Shown: positions 21,988 through 34,163, counted from the stretch's first letter. The stretch is DNA of 64,000 nucleotides from Isoetes taiwanensis (GCA_021234155.1 JAJEKV010000210.1:343501-407500); one strand, 5' to 3'. Program-made: numbers and translations. Notes: generated by a model from the letters alone, not told the origin.

Positions 21988-22389
21988 TGGCGCTGCGGGT
22001 GGGTATGTGGAAGTGGAAGGCGGGCGAATTTAAAATGCCCGCCCAAATTTGAAACCCCTCGCCCACCAAATTTGAAATTCAAAATTTGAAATCCCAAATT
22101 TGTTGTTGTCGCCGACCTATCATTTTTTTTTAGGCGCTTGTATAGATCCTTCTATAGGCGGATGCAAGGTCTTCGATGGTTCCATACCGATGTCGGCACT
22201 TCTAGGCGGCTTCTTTGAGTCATTTATTTTAGGTAACATTAGTTGTTTGCCGCGTGGTTTTTGGGCTTCTTTTGAGGTATTTGCAATATTCTTACAAGAT
22301 CCATATACTCGAACGATAGTTTTCACACCAAAATGGTGACCACCATACCCGTGTAAGTCTTTCTATATGCATCGCTTTTTTGTTAGAGC

Positions 22390-22860
22390 CATTCATCACA
22401 TGTATACCTCCAAATGGAGCCATTTGGGGCCATTTGAGCCCTCAAATGGCTTCATGAAGCCATTTGGGGGTGCCGGGGCAGGTATACCACCCAAATGGGC
22501 TATGGAGCCATTTGGGGTGCCATTTGGAGCCCTCAAATGGCTCCATGGCTCATTTGGGGTGCTGAGGGGCAGGTATACCCCTCAAATGGTGCCATTTGGG
22601 GGTACCATGGGGGGCCGGTATACCCCCACATGGCACCTTGAGGATGCAAATGGCGCCAAATGGGGGTAGGTATACCCCCCAAATGGCGTCATTTTTGGGG
22701 GTAGGTATACCCCCCAAATGGCGTCATTTGTTTGGGGGGTGCTGGGGGGGCAGGTATACCCCCATTTCGGTTGGTTGCCAGGGGGAGTAGGTATACCCCC
22801 CAAATGGGGGGAGGGGGAGGGGGAGGGGGGCAGGTATACCCCCGGGGGCACCCCCCATGG
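22390..22860. repeat. GGTATACC / CCATTTGGGG minisatellite
   Basis: The palindrome GGTATACC occurs eight times (about 22485, 22570, 22616, 22667, 22703, 22751, 22788 and 22830), nearly always inside GG.AGGTATACCCCC and alternating with CAAATGG / CCATTTG words. Spacing is irregular (about 35-85 bp). Pro/Gly-rich ORFs appear in several frames, so they are not evidence of a gene. Confidence 0.88.
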
Positions 22861-23104
22861 AGCCATTGGGGGAGCGCCAACGAGGGAAATTATACATGCC
22901 ATTTGGGGTAAAGAGAGCCACCCTTCATGGCAAGGATGTTGATCCATTGAATGTAGCAACAGAGATCACGAAATCTGTGGTGCCATCTATTGAACTTCCA
23001 ATCATATGCTGGGGTGCAGAATGCAGATAACATTGGTGAAGCAGTAGGTGCATTTATTCAGTTGCCAAAGAAGGATGTAAGACTGGTTGAGGCTTGCATG
23101 CTAC

Positions 23105-23390
23105 AAACATATGTATGATACATGTGTACTACTCACCTGCAGAAGGTCTATAAATCTATTCATGTATCTTAAAAATATATGTATGATACATGGGTGTCAT
23201 ACCTGTGTACCTAACACATGCAGAAGGTGTATGATACCGAGTAAATATGTTTTCTAAATATTTCATGGTGTACACAACATATGTATGATATAGGGGTACT
23301 GCACGCGTATACAACCCCTGAATAAGGTCTATGATACAGGGTACTGTACACGTGTATACAACCCCTGCATAAGGTCTATACAACCCCCAT
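23105..23390. repeat. Degenerate tandem repeat with 48-49 bp unit
   Basis: The last two units (about 23292-23340 and 23341-23388) share GGGTACTG.AC.CGT.TATACAACCCCTG.ATAAGGTCTA (quoted as separate words); earlier, more diverged units contain TATGTATGATACATG. Noncoding. Confidence 0.7.
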
Positions 23391-24032
23391 AATAAAAAAA
23401 TTCCAGTGCACTAAAAATTTTCCCATTATAATGAAATTGTGCTTTACTCCAAAATCGACTCATAATGCCTGCAGTAAATGAACTCTTAAACTTAAACCAT
23501 CTCTAAGATTATGATGGAAAATAGTTTTCTAATGGATTAGTCTGAAATTCAGACCCGCTTGCCTCACAAAAATCCTATACTAATAAACCTTTCTTCCTTG
23601 GGGAAAAGAGAGCCTAAGACCATTGCATATTCACATAGACAAAGATCTGCACAAACTACCTACCATTTGATGGATGGAAAAACTTGAAGCGCTGGTGATT
23701 ACGGTTTAAAATAGGAATGGAACCAAGAGATAAGTGCATTCCAGTCGATGGAGCAACTACATACATACACCATTCAAATGAACAGAAATAAGGGTACCAT
23801 AAGCTTCAGTTTCAAACTTAAATTCAACTTAGAACATATGTTTACCGCATCAGAGCATGACACTTCTTGATCCCGCAGACAAATTAGGACTTGTTCTTCT
23901 TAAGACTGATCTAAGTCTTGTCTGGATCCCGAACCTAACCCTCGTAAACAAATCTGCAATCTAAGGTTTAAATGAGGAGAAAATGTACAAATTCCAGCGA
24001 TGTGGCAAAGGAAGGAAAGCTAAGTAGTATAC

Positions 24033-24125
24033 CAGAGATACATCCTTGTAGGTGTGTGCGCCATGTCCCTGTTGAATAGTGCTCCATACCAAATCATGAT
24101 CAAAGGTTTTTTCACCCGCGGCCAT
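24033..24125 (-). CDS. Possible first coding exon of an unidentified gene
   Basis: On the minus strand an ATG at 24125 opens MAAGEKTFDHDLVWSTIQQ, GHGAHTYKDVSL, exactly 31 codons, to a GT donor (CTG|GTATAC) at 24032. The upstream DNA is GC-richer than average and includes a G/C-rich block at 24480-24610, as expected near a transcription start. No downstream exon was recognised in 23400-24030. The peptide faintly recalls short N-termini of nucleolar or ribosomal proteins but I cannot name it. It may be a pseudogene fragment. Confidence 0.35.
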
Positions 24126-25830
24126 TGTACAGAACAAAAGACGAAACCCTACATGCAGAAATCGACCCAAGCAAATCTGTTGTAAGCAGCAAATGCCCGA
24201 CATGAACTCAGTTAGAATCCAAAGACGCAGAAGCTCCTTGTGGATCAATCATAAAGCGCCCGGCTTGCAAATTCATTTGAAACTATTCTCGTGATTGCCA
24301 CCACGATGCATGCAGGTTCCTCTATATGGCATGCCCTCTCGACCGGATGAGAGTGAAAATTCAAGAACAAAAAATTAAATAATAGGGCCTACGATTTTTA
24401 GAATATCAAGAAGTTTTTTCGGCCACCAGATTCCACAAAATTTTAAAACTGGAGAGACAGGAGGTAACTATGTGCTATGGAACCCACGGGTAGGAGAGGG
24501 TTTCCGCAGACCGGCCGGGCGGCATGAATTTGAGGGGCAGCGCGGCGCCGGCCACTGATTTCCTACGAAACCCTCGACCGGGCCGTGGGTTCCCAGACGC
24601 GGGACCACTTGGAGGGCGAAATTTCGTCCATGCTCTCCGTTCCCCCTTCTCTGTTCTTCAGTTCATCTCTGTTCTCTGTTCATCAGTTCATCTCTGTTCT
24701 ATAGAGCTTGTAGCAGAGGCTTTTAGCCCTTTTTCCGCTTTGTTTCTTCATATCCGGCGGTGTGCTTCACAAGTCTTTCATTTAGCAGGCCTATTATTCC
24801 GTTGCTTCTGTTTTTGGTTCTATTCTAGAATATTTTTTGACAAATCCGGCTTTGAGCTAAGCTTTGACAGATCCGGCTATGGCTTTGACAGATCCGGCTA
24901 TGGCTAAGTTTTGAGAACGGCTATGGCTATGGCGGCGCTAGAGAATAGTTAGAAGCTCATTATTATCTTTGCCGAGCAGAATTGCCAAATAACCAAGCAG
25001 AGACAGCCAAATAGTCAAATAACCAAGCAGAATCACGGAGCAGAGCACTGGCAGAAGAGAATGTTTAGCGGTGCTATGGCGGCGCCTGAAGATCAAGAAC
25101 CAAGATTACCTGTATGAAACTTACACGGTAATTACCAGAAATTTTGCCCTACCAGTGGTTTACGGTTGCAGAGGTTAGGAAGCACCCACCATCACAGAGG
25201 TTGCGGTCAGAAACAAGTAAGTTACACTTGTCCAAATTGTGACTGCAGTAGAAATAGAAGGCCAACATATATGTTTGGCTGAGATGTTGCATATTGGCTG
25301 GTCTGAGGTGTTACAGGAAGAAGAACCAGTTTCTCAAACCGTGATTCAGACAGATTGTCATCCTACGACCATTCCCTAGCAACCCACTGAGCATTAAATC
25401 CATAGCCCAATCAATCCATGCACAAATATACTATTTTATCACATCAGTTAGAACCTAAATATATTTGCAAGCAGCTTTTACATCAAGACTAGTACTGACC
25501 TGCCCATTGAATTGGCTCTCCGGATCGTCAGTAGTTTCCTTCTCCTTTTGTTTAATTTGTAGACTCATTGTCACTCTTTACTCCATTTCTACAAAGACCT
25601 TAAAACAGAAACTTTTATAGCAATCAATTATCAAACAAAGAAAATGAATACTTACTGGGTTAGCAGTTTGGAGGTGCAAGATGAACCAGGAGGTCAATCG
25701 AAAACAGAAGAGCAAAAGAAGGTCGATGCGAGATTAGCGAGAGATTGATCAGCTTTTGGCACCAGATCTTCACAATTTTTGGTTTGCAATTTCGAGTTGT
25801 TAATTTTTGCATATAGTGGATAATCTTCAT
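24126..25830. other. Mixed spacer with short tandem repeats
   Basis: Includes a CpG-rich patch (24480-24610), CAGTTCATCTCTGTTCT twice near 24660-24700, TTTGACA(A/G)ATCCGGCT three times at about 24836-24900, and CAAATAACCAAGCAGA twice near 24988-25030. The 127-codon plus ORF at 24524-24907 crosses two of these repeats and has no recognised domain. Confidence 0.4.
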
Positions 25831-25844
25831 GATTTCATGTGAAT

Positions 25845-26470
25845 ACTTTGTAATATTAACCTTTATCAACTTTGTTGGTGTTTTGGCAATTTGGGTGGTA
25901 TTTTGGCATTTTGAAACATTTGCTAGCACACTCATGGTTATTTCTCGTTTAGTAGTTATCTTGCTAATTTTAATGATGTCGCTCTGTTGCTTCCATAATT
26001 TTAATCTTTACCAGTGTTTGTTGTATTTCGGCAATATGGTTGGAATTTTAACATTTTGGGACATTTGCTAGCATATTCGTGCTTATCTTTTCATTGAAAG
26101 CTAATTTGCTTGATGTCTGTCTTGCTGATTTGCTTGATGTCTGTCTATTCTATTCTATTCTATTCCATAATTTTAATGCATACCACCTTGATTGGTATTT
26201 TTGCAATTTTGAATGGAACCTTTGCTAATGCCCATGATGTTGGTCTGTTGCTTCCATAAATTTAACCTTTACCAAATTTTCTAGTATTTTGCTAATTTTA
26301 TATGAAATTTTTTGCACTTTGATAGTTTTTCTAGCATACTCATGCTTATCTTCTCATTTTGATGGTTATATTGCATGGTAATATTGCATATTTTTGTTGG
26401 TTTTGGAAATTTGGTTGGAATTTTGGCATTTGAGACACTTGGTACTCATACTTATATTCTCATTTTAACA
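25845..26470. repeat. Degenerate AT-rich tandem repeat
   Basis: Recurring words in the same order: TTTGCTAGCA.A(C/T)TC.TG.TTATCT (about 25919, 26064, 26329), CTTCCATAA(T/A)TTTAA (about 25990, 26164, 26250) and TTTACCA. The spacing is 110-265 bp, suggesting units of about 130-145 bp with gains and losses. A CTATT microsatellite (about 26142-26165) has grown at the position of the CTTCCATAATTTT word. Confidence 0.7.
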
Positions 26471-26627
26471 ACTATCTTATTGAGATGAACAATAGCAGTG
26501 GCAGCAACATGAGCAATGTAGGGGATTAATTACCAAGTCAAACATGCGCATCTTTAACTTTTTCTTCCTCCCTCCGTCGAAGACACCAGAAAAGACCTAG
26601 AAATAACCCTGCTGAAGCTTTGAACTT

Positions 26628-27016
26628 GTTGGGGTGGTCACCACTCACCACACTCTTCACCACTCACCACTCACCACACTCGTCACCACTCACCACTCAC
26701 CACATTCGTCACCACTCACCACACTCACCACTGTTGTGGTGGTAGAGGAGATAGTATACCGTATATAGAGGGAGATACGCACATGCACGCGTGCAGGATG
26801 TTTACACGTATGCATTGTGGGCATTATCACCACTGTATTATCTGAGCAGAGGGAGAGAGAAGAACAGAGAGACGGTGTATTGGGAGAGAGTATTTTGCTT
26901 GATCTAGCTATGGAGATGGTGATTCTTTGTGTTGTGCATTGCTTTGATCTGATAGATTGAGCTTGGATTGTTGGGTTTTTCATCCTTCTTGCGAGGTTAG
27001 AGTTCAGGCTCTAACA
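26628..27016 (+). repeat. Outer LTR retrotransposon, 5' LTR
   Basis: TG...CA repeat of about 389 bp matching 43562-43951 with about six substitutions and at most one indel. Its first 110 bp are a TCACCAC-type heptamer array. ORFs on the minus strand across it are incidental. Confidence 0.93.
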
Positions 27017-27019
27017 ATT

Positions 27020-27031
27020 TGGCGACCACGG
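27020..27031 (+). other. Probable primer-binding site of the outer element
   Basis: TGGCGACCACGG lies 3 bp after the LTR. It begins with the required TGG and TGGCGACC would suit a tRNA-Arg-type 3' end; the tRNA assignment is tentative. Confidence 0.55.
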
Positions 27032-27469
27032 TGCTCGACAGACCATTGATCGGCAAGAATTTCCATTAAAAAAGGAGTTGTTACCATTGGTATTGGTGAT
27101 CGTCAGTAAAGAACGACACCATTGTGAAAGGAGCAATTTCTTGTGTGAAGGGGATTTTGCCATAATTGATTTGTGGAGTAAAATTTGACAAGGGGAGCAT
27201 AGTTTTATGCCCAAGAGAAGTAAGAAGGAGATCCCACCAAGCTCCATCGTAACAAGAAGGGGACTGGTGAGTCAATCTTTGGGCTCAAAATTGCATCAAG
27301 ATTCAATTTCGTTTTCAGATTTGGGAGCGTGATCCGAGGTCTAATTCTCGAGATCTAGTGAGGTTTTGATTCCATTTACCGATCTAGAAGGTAATCCAAT
27401 TTCGTTTTTCAAATTGAAGGGAGATTTAATTTCGTTTTTTCAATTTCAAGAAACCCAAGAAGAGGCGTA

Positions 27470-28653
27470 GATGGTCAGATTACCACCTATGGTATGGGGT
27501 TTTCGCACAATGGGGATTCCAAAGTTTGATGATCCGTGGATCGGGATCCTTTGAAGCATATTGTGAAGTTTGAGAGGTATTGCCAAGAATGTAAGTTGCC
27601 TACCGCTGATTACTTGCTTTGGTTTCATAGTTCTTTGCAAGATTCAGTAGAGGAATGGGCACAAACGCAGCCAGATACCATGACATATCAGGAATTAAAG
27701 GAAGCTTTCATTGCTAATTATCAAGAAGTTCATGGTAAGGATAAGACTATGGATAGGTGGACCAATTTTACACAAAAGGAAGATGAATCAATTAGAGAGT
27801 ATAATCAGAGGTATATTGCAGTTCTCAAAGCCGTGGTTCATTGGAAGATTGCAAGGAGTGATGAAATGGATATTCAATGGTATATGAAGGGGCTGAAATG
27901 AGCTATTGCTTATTAGGTGAAGGCCAAACAGCCTACAACATTACTAGAGGCACAAAAGTATGCTCTCAAGGTTGAAGATAAACTTGGATACATTCATGAA
28001 GTTGCTGCTCCAGAGCATAAAACAGCAGATATTGCAGCCAAGATTTCTAAGCTTACAATTGGTGAGAAGTCAAGGGGGTTCAGTTTATTACTTGTGAGTA
28101 TTGTGGGTCTATTGGGCATTCTGATACTACATGGGTATTTGCAGTTATGCAACAAGCACCACCTATTCCTATTCAATCAATGCAAGCAGCACCTATCATG
28201 TCACAAGTGTCAATGATGCCACAAGGTCCAATTGCTCAACAAGTTCCAATGAGTTCCACACAAATGGTGCAGCCACAACAGGGATGGTATCCAAGTACGG
28301 CTCCTTTGTATTGCAAGTTATGTGATAAGTTCAAGCATGATGAGAGTACTTGTTGGAAAATTCATGGGAAACCAGAATGGGCAACCAACAAGTATCCACC
28401 AAGGCAGCAAGTGTTTGAATCAGTACCTCTTCCTAATAATGATGTTCGCATTCAAGATGCAAAGTACATTGATAACCCTCAAGTTAAGGCTCTTATTGAG
28501 GAGCTTAAGAAGCAAGAGAAGGCAAAATCAGTAGTAAATTGTGGATTTGTTGAGGTAGACAGTGACCCATTTCAGCAAGAAGAAGAGATCGGAGAAGTAA
28601 ATGCGGTTACAAGATCACAAAAGGTGGTTCAAGAACCAAGAGTAGTGCCATAA
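27470..28653 (+). pseudogene. Gag of the outer element
   Basis: The 27536-27901 frame is a retrotransposon capsid (Retrotrans_gag family): CQECKLPTADYLLWFHSSLQ, EEWAQTQPDTMTYQELKEAF and FTQKEDESIREYNQRYIAVL. Two stops at 27899-27916 then the same frame continues (AKQPTTLLEAQKYALKVEDK). A frameshift near 28078, at a run of G, leads to CEYCGSIGHSDTTW and, in 28147-28653, CKLCDKFKHDESTC, a perfect CX2CX4HX4C zinc knuckle. The first knuckle lacks its last Cys. A Gln/Pro/Met-rich spacer separates them. Role: particle assembly and RNA packaging. The breaks make it non-functional as read. Confidence 0.85.
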
Positions 28654-28771
28654 GACTTTTTTTCCAAAGGCTTTGAAGGAACAAACTTTGAAGGTGTCAG
28701 CACCTAAGAATGTGCAATTCAATGTGCTGCCCACATAACAGTTTCAGTCTATAGCAGAAAATCAGCCCATA

Positions 28772-29068
28772 GTGATGCCTCCTATGGTGGATGAGGAAAT
28801 TCAAAATGAAGATGATGTGATCAGCCAAGTTTTGGCTACTAAAGTTTCACTTACTCTTGAGCAATTGATGCATTATTCTCCAAATTTGTTGCAAGAGTTA
28901 GGAGGAAGAAGAAAATCAGAAATTTCAGTCCAACAAATTCTATCAAATGATACAAATAAGAGTATAATAGAGCCACTGGCCCGGCAGTCCAAGGATCCAG
29001 GGCTATTTCTTTGCGATGTGAGTATCAATGGGTATTTAGTCAAAGGAGCAAACATAGATACGTGCAGC
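28772..29068 (+). pseudogene. Retropepsin-like segment of the outer element, split by the gypsy insertion
   Basis: Plus frame from 28772 ends with DPGLFLCDVSINGYLVKGAN and IDTCS directly before the nested LTR. This is the context of a gypsy protease (VSING..VKG..IDTGAS), but the active-site DTG is DTC, so the enzyme should be dead. The codon phase at the insertion point (29066-29068 is a complete codon) equals the phase at which the right-hand ORF starts after the target duplication (42217), so both belonged to one reading frame. Nested-LTR codons that follow in the open frame are not part of it. Confidence 0.72.
29064..29068. repeat. Nested gypsy target-site duplication GCAGC (left)
   Basis: GCAGC directly before the LTR start; repeated at 42212-42216. 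Confidence 0.95.
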
Positions 29069-30669
29069 TGTGACGCTCCCAGAATATATATACGACCCTC
29101 GGACGTATACATACGGGGACTTTCCCCTCCCATGGCAACCATCTCACCATGAGCAGGGCCCTCCGTCTATTTCAGGCCATCTATGAAATGAGGCCCGAAA
29201 GAAGGACACGAAGGGGTCATTCGGCCCACGCCTTCAGTGGGACTCCTACGTCGCGGAAGCATGAATACAAGGGTTAGCACACAGCATGAATATATATAAA
29301 TAACCACCACGAGGGGTGGCGCATCCATCTAATATACCAACGGCGTAGAATATGCATCTAATCCTACGAAAACACCCAGAACCTGTGTTCTACCCCGCTG
29401 ACTCTCCGTGAGGATCGACCGTGGGGCCTCAAGGGATTAGCGGACCGAAGTCTTGGCATGGCGTTGGCGGCATAGAACATTGGCTGGGGTTGTCCCTCCA
29501 TCCCCCCCCACGTACACACTTTGCGGATGGGTCGATTCATGCTATGGATTTGCTATAGCCTTAGGAGACGCAAACTCGGGGCATCACCCTCCGAGCCTAC
29601 TCCAGGTTCATGACGCTGTCCAATGAGGCAGTCGGGGGCGCCCCTTCCGTAATCACAGTGGTTCCATGGGTGAGCTAGAGAATACGTGCCGCATCAGCGA
29701 ACATCCGTACCCGACTTACTCACCCTAAATCTACTCAAAGTGCATGGTGCTCCATACGGATCACACCTCTACACCCAGGGAGTGTCAGACCCATACCCGC
29801 CCCTCAACGTGGCCGGGCTATCGGGCCCAGCCCCTTTGTAGGAGTCTCAGGAGCCTTGTATGCTCATGCAAGACCCCACCCCTCATGTCACCACTGTGTT
29901 CCTTGTCTGGTGCTAAGCCAGACCATAGCATCTAGGACCCGGTGGGTTCTTGTGCACAGGCCGCATTTAATGGGATTGTACAGGGCGCTATCTAGGAGCA
30001 TACTACAATACACGGTTCAGAGCCTCTACCCCCCGTAATCCCCCCGTTTCAAAGTCAGATTAAACAAAGAACTAACAATCCATCCTTTCAGAGTAAGAAC
30101 CAGAATTGAATATAAAGAGAACTTGTTTGTTCAATCAAGGGTTAGTTTCTATGATTGAATCACAAAGAGAACAGAGAAACGGACACAACCAAGCGTTATC
30201 TAGAATCCACATAACCACCTACCTGAATTCTGGCTGGACTCGTTTCCATGGGGCGCCTCCATCTCCTGGGAGTTGAGAATTCAAACATTACTTCACAGGG
30301 ACCATGTTATGGTGATCTTCTCCGCAAGTGTCCGATGGGCCCCGCTCCCGGCCTTCCTTGGTCGATCTTGAGGAGTCAATCCCAGGGATAGGGGTCAAGT
30401 TGGCATCCAAACTTGGCAATCCCCATGCTGCCCAATCGATTGGGGCAGGTGGCGCCTTCCCAAATGGAAATTAGCCTAATTTCCTAGGTTATAGGTTATT
30501 ATTATTAATGTGTTAAATTAGCATAGCTAATTTAATCCTTTTAAGGTAACCCCCTAGGTTGCAATTAAGTTCCCATACCCCCATGGTAGCGTGCCTTTAG
30601 GGGAGTGACGTGCTTGTATTTGCATGCGTGTCCCGTATAGTAGACCGTATAAATACGCGGAACGTCACA
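29069..30669 (-). repeat. Nested gypsy 3' LTR (1.60 kb)
   Basis: Starts TGTGACGCTCC and ends AACGTCACA. It aligns throughout with 40597-42211. Differences are mostly clustered one- to three-base indels, often at CG or G/C runs, between long identical stretches. It is the 3' LTR because the coding strand is minus. Confidence 0.94.
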
Positions 30670-30681
30670 TTCTCCCCTCCT
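30670..30681 (-). other. Gypsy polypurine tract
   Basis: Minus strand AGGAGGGGAGAA abuts the 3' LTR, the site that primes plus-strand DNA synthesis. Confidence 0.88.
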
Positions 30682-31199
30682 TAAAACAATCTTTGTCCTC
30701 AAAGATTGGGGTTAGCTAATTGAATACATACGAAAAGCTAATCAATTAGAAAATGAAGTTAAGAATATAACATTAATACGTTGAGATTATAGTAATTCGA
30801 CAAAGAATACATTGAAGTTAAAATATCAAAGTACAAGCACCAAGGTGCCCGATACAAACTTATGATCAAGGGAGTTTAGGACCAAGTCCCATTTAAAACA
30901 TTACGACGGTAAAAATCACACATGTAGACAAAACCAATACACGGGAAAAGTTGGGTCATCAAGAACCCTCTATACAAGGCGGTGGACGACTTGTTCAGCG
31001 CCCTGCACATAACCATATACCCGTAGGTTAATAATATGATTAAGTTGTGGTTGAAGGGACCACCCCTACAAATAAAAAAAAAAATATCTAGAAGGGAATT
31101 TATCATGTGTACGGCTTTGCAATTCATTGTGGCATAAGGAATGGTGGAGTTCCCTCAGATAGCCGGAATGAACTTGATCTATTTACTAGATGCCTTCCT
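30682..31199 (-). other. Gypsy 3' internal untranslated region
   Basis: Between the chromodomain region and the PPT. Short broken ORFs only; no domain seen. Confidence 0.5.
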
Positions 31200-31299
31200 A
31201 GCAATTCGCGGTCATGTCAACATCAACAATACACCACGCCCTAGAGAACACGAAGGTGATCTCATCATCGGTTATTATTATCATATCACGATCGTCTAC

Positions 31300-31745
31300 C
31301 CCTAAAAAACATGATTCTCGGTCAATCAAGCCTTCAAGCTTATCAGGGAGCGGGGTTGATAGCATCGTTGATGGTGCGACCTTGAGATTCCCGCATGAAG
31401 TCCGGATAGTGCTTCTCAAGGTCTATCTTCATCACCCGGTAGCATCTTCAACCTGGTAAGTGCTTCCACTTGACCAAGTATTGCAACATTTGAGTCCTTC
31501 TGGTCTGTTTGTAAGCTCGATCAAGAAGAGCTTCGGGCACTATCTCCAGCTGCTCTTCAGTCATTTCTAGGAGGGTAGGGGTATCCAAAACCTCCTCTGG
31601 ATCAGGGGTGTGTTGCTTCAGAAGACTCACGTGAAAGACCTTGTGGATTTTCAAGCGGGGTGGCAAGTCCAAGCGATATGCCTGTTCTCCTATCGTTGTT
31701 AATCTGAAGCGGCCCGTATATCGGGTGCCAACTTCTTCTGATTAC
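31300..31745 (-). pseudogene. Gypsy integrase C-terminus and chromodomain
   Basis: Minus translation: GRFRLTTIGEQAYRLDLPPR (GPY/F-like region), LKIHKVFHVSLLKQH, then a chromodomain with DRAYKQTRRTQMLQYLVKWK and, after a frameshift near 31448, an EDATWEDED-like tail and LEKHYPDFMRE. The family pattern is LKIHPVFHVSLLK followed by YLVKWKG...ATWE. Chromodomains steer integration to marked heterochromatin in chromoviruses. Two frame changes. Confidence 0.87.
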
Positions 31746-31823
31746 CAATTTTAAGCTTGGCTTGTTTTACTTTGATCTTAAGCCAAACCGATTCGCCCAC
31801 TGGAAGATCTGTGGGGTTGGTGC

Positions 31824-32640
31824 TTATCCGCTAGACTCCTCGACGATTGCGCGTGCGGCCAATAAGTAATCCCGAACTTCTTCCACCAAGGCCTGCATTT
31901 CTAGAAGGAGTTGTTGCGAGACCTCCACTTTAGAAACAGGATTATGCCACGTGTCTGGAGTAAGACATTGATAGCCATAATTTATCATGAAGGGAGACAT
32001 TCTAGAAGACTCCTGCTTTGTACTGTTGTAGGCGAATTCTACCAAGTAAATATAATCCGCCCATTGTGACTGTTTACTCCATACATAGCTTCTTAGCATA
32101 TCTTCGATAATACGATTGACACGCTCGTTTGACCATCCGTGCGAGGATGGTAGGTCGTACTCATGGCAAGCTTGGTGCGGATGGTGGCGAAGAAATCCTT
32201 CCGAATGCACCGACAAACTTAGGATCCCTATCCGATACAATTACTCTCGGCATCCCGTGCAACCTGAAAATTTCCTTTGCAAAGAGCAAGGCGGTGTTGA
32301 AGGCGGTGTCCGTGGTGCGACATGGCAGGAAGTGAGCCATCTTTGATAGTTTGTCGACCACGACCATTAAGGCATCATACCCATTTGAGAGTACGTGGAA
32401 GCCCCACAATGAAATCCATGGTTATGACTTCCCACTTGGCGTTGGGCACATCCAAAGGTTGCAACTCCCGGGAACTCTTAATTGCTTTCGGCCTTGGTTT
32501 GTCGACAAACCCGACAATCGTTTGATGTACCTAGCAATATCCTTCTTCATGGAGGGCCAAAAAAATAGCTGGAGCGGATCTTAAAGTAAGTTTTCATAAA
32601 ACCCGCATGTCTGCTATAGGGCTGTTGTGTGTATCATGGA
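31824..32640 (-). pseudogene. Gypsy integrase (zinc finger and DDE core)
   Basis: The HHCC region is readable in pieces (ILHDTHNSPIA at about 32615; RCRVCRQTKAE at about 32500). The core follows: AKWEVITMDFIVGLPR, VVDKLSKMAHFLPCR (first Asp), MPRVIVSDRDPKFVGAFG (second Asp), and after a frameshift near 32180 TDGQTNERVNRIIEDMLR with the catalytic Glu, then WADYIYLVEFAYNSTKQESS. All three DDE residues are present. Role: insertion of the cDNA. Confidence 0.9.
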
Positions 32641-32879
32641 GAATCAGCTTTAAGCACCCTGAAGTCATTTGGAACACACAACTTATCTTTGTAATATAAT
32701 AAATTGCCCTCCTTCTTATATGAGCGGAATGCTTCACGTTCTCTATCGGTACCGGGCTTCCTTACCCAAACTTTCCCAAATATTACGAATTCGGGATCGG
32801 TGGTCAAGGTCTGTTCTATTTGCTTCCCAAACTCGGGCTGGTGAGTGTGGAAATGGCATTACAATGGGTCCAGGGTTAT

Positions 32880-33335
32880 GAAGGGATGACGTGACAAAGC
32901 ATCCGCTTAACCACATTGTGCTTCCTGGGTTTTTATATACAATCCGAAGTCATATTCCTCGAGGAATTCCATCCATCTGCGGCGGAGATTCAGATTTATT
33001 TGGGTGGATAAATAGCGGAGACTCGATGATCCAGATATCCGGCTGAAATCTTCTACCAAGAAGGTAGTGTCTCAAATACGAGGAGAGCACGAACAACCGC
33101 CGACAATTCCTGGTCATGGGTAGGATATCGCTGCTCCATGATCGTTCATCTTCTTTGAATCGTAGCAACAACTCTCCCTCCGCATTAGAACTCCACCAGT
33201 GGCTATCTTACTAGCGTCGGTGGCCTCCGATTTATCCTTTTCGGGATCGGGCAAGGTAAGGACTGGTGCGGATGTTAAGGCATCCTTGAGCTTCGAAAAG
33301 CCGACTTGGACTTTTGTTTTCCAATGTTCCATCAA
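32880..33335 (-). pseudogene. Gypsy RNase H
   Basis: The 33114-33335 frame reads GFSKLKDALTSAPVLTLPDP, then EATDASKIATGGVLM with the first RNase H Asp (TDAS); the C-terminal ADALSRHPF block is near 32900. Frame breaks between. Role: removal of the RNA strand during reverse transcription. Confidence 0.85.
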
Positions 33336-33399
33336 TCCTTTACTTTCTCATGCCTTGTGAGATTAGTAAGAGGTGCGGCAATTGTTGCAAAATCCTTAA

Positions 33400-34163
33400 C
33401 AAATTTCCAGATAATATCCTGCGAGTCCCAAGAAACTCAGGACCTCCGAAACATTATTGGAATGGGCCAATCCTTTCTTGCTTCTATCTTAGCTGGAGTC
33501 TGTAGCAATTCCTTCTTTGAGATAATATGCCCCAAATAGTCTACCCTCGAGTGGCGAACTTGCATTTAGAGAACTTGGCAAAGAGCGATTGATGGCTTTT
33601 AGCTTTTGCAAAGCTAATCGAAGATGTTGTTCATGTTCTGCAAGGTTTTACTATAGATGAGAATGTCATCAAAGAAAATGACAACAAAGTCATCCAAGTA
33701 TTTGGCGGAAGATGTCATTCATCAACCGCATAAGCGTTGCAGGCGTTGGTCAATCCAAAAGGCATGACGGTGAATTCATAATGCCCATATCTGCACGAAA
33801 AGCGGACTTATGGATGTCCTCTTCCTTAATCCTTATCCGATGGTACCGGGCGCGCAAATCAATCTTGAGAAATATTTTGCTCCTTGTGGCGGTCCATAAG
33901 ATCATACGCCTAGGCAAAGCATAGCGATTCTTGATGGTATGCTTATTGAGTTGCCTATAATCAATACACATCCTTAAAGGAGCCATCTTTCTTCTTGACA
34001 AAAGAATAGGGCGCCAAATGGTGAAACTCTTGGGCGAATAAACCCCACATTCAAGTAACTCTTGTAGCTGTTTCTTAAGCTCGCTAACTCGAGGAGGACT
34101 CATTGATCTGGGGCTTTCTTTGGTAGGCTTAGTACCCGGTTCAAGAGTTATCTCACATTCCAC
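33400..34163 (-). pseudogene. Gypsy reverse transcriptase
   Basis: The 137-codon frame 33750-34163 contains VSELKKQLQELLECGVYSPK, LRMCIDYRQLNKHTIKNRYA, FLKIDLRARYHRIRIKEEDI and KSAFRADMG. After a frameshift come YEFTVMPFGLTNAP and, near 33660-33710, FVVIFFDDILIYS, the catalytic box with its DD pair intact. Motif order and spacing are those of Ty3/gypsy RT. Confidence 0.92.

Noticed and set aside
22582-22959. Pro/Gly-rich ORF up to 125 codons, with others in several frames
   Set aside because: Open frames in nearly all phases follow from the GGTATACC/CCATTTG minisatellite; no start context or domain.
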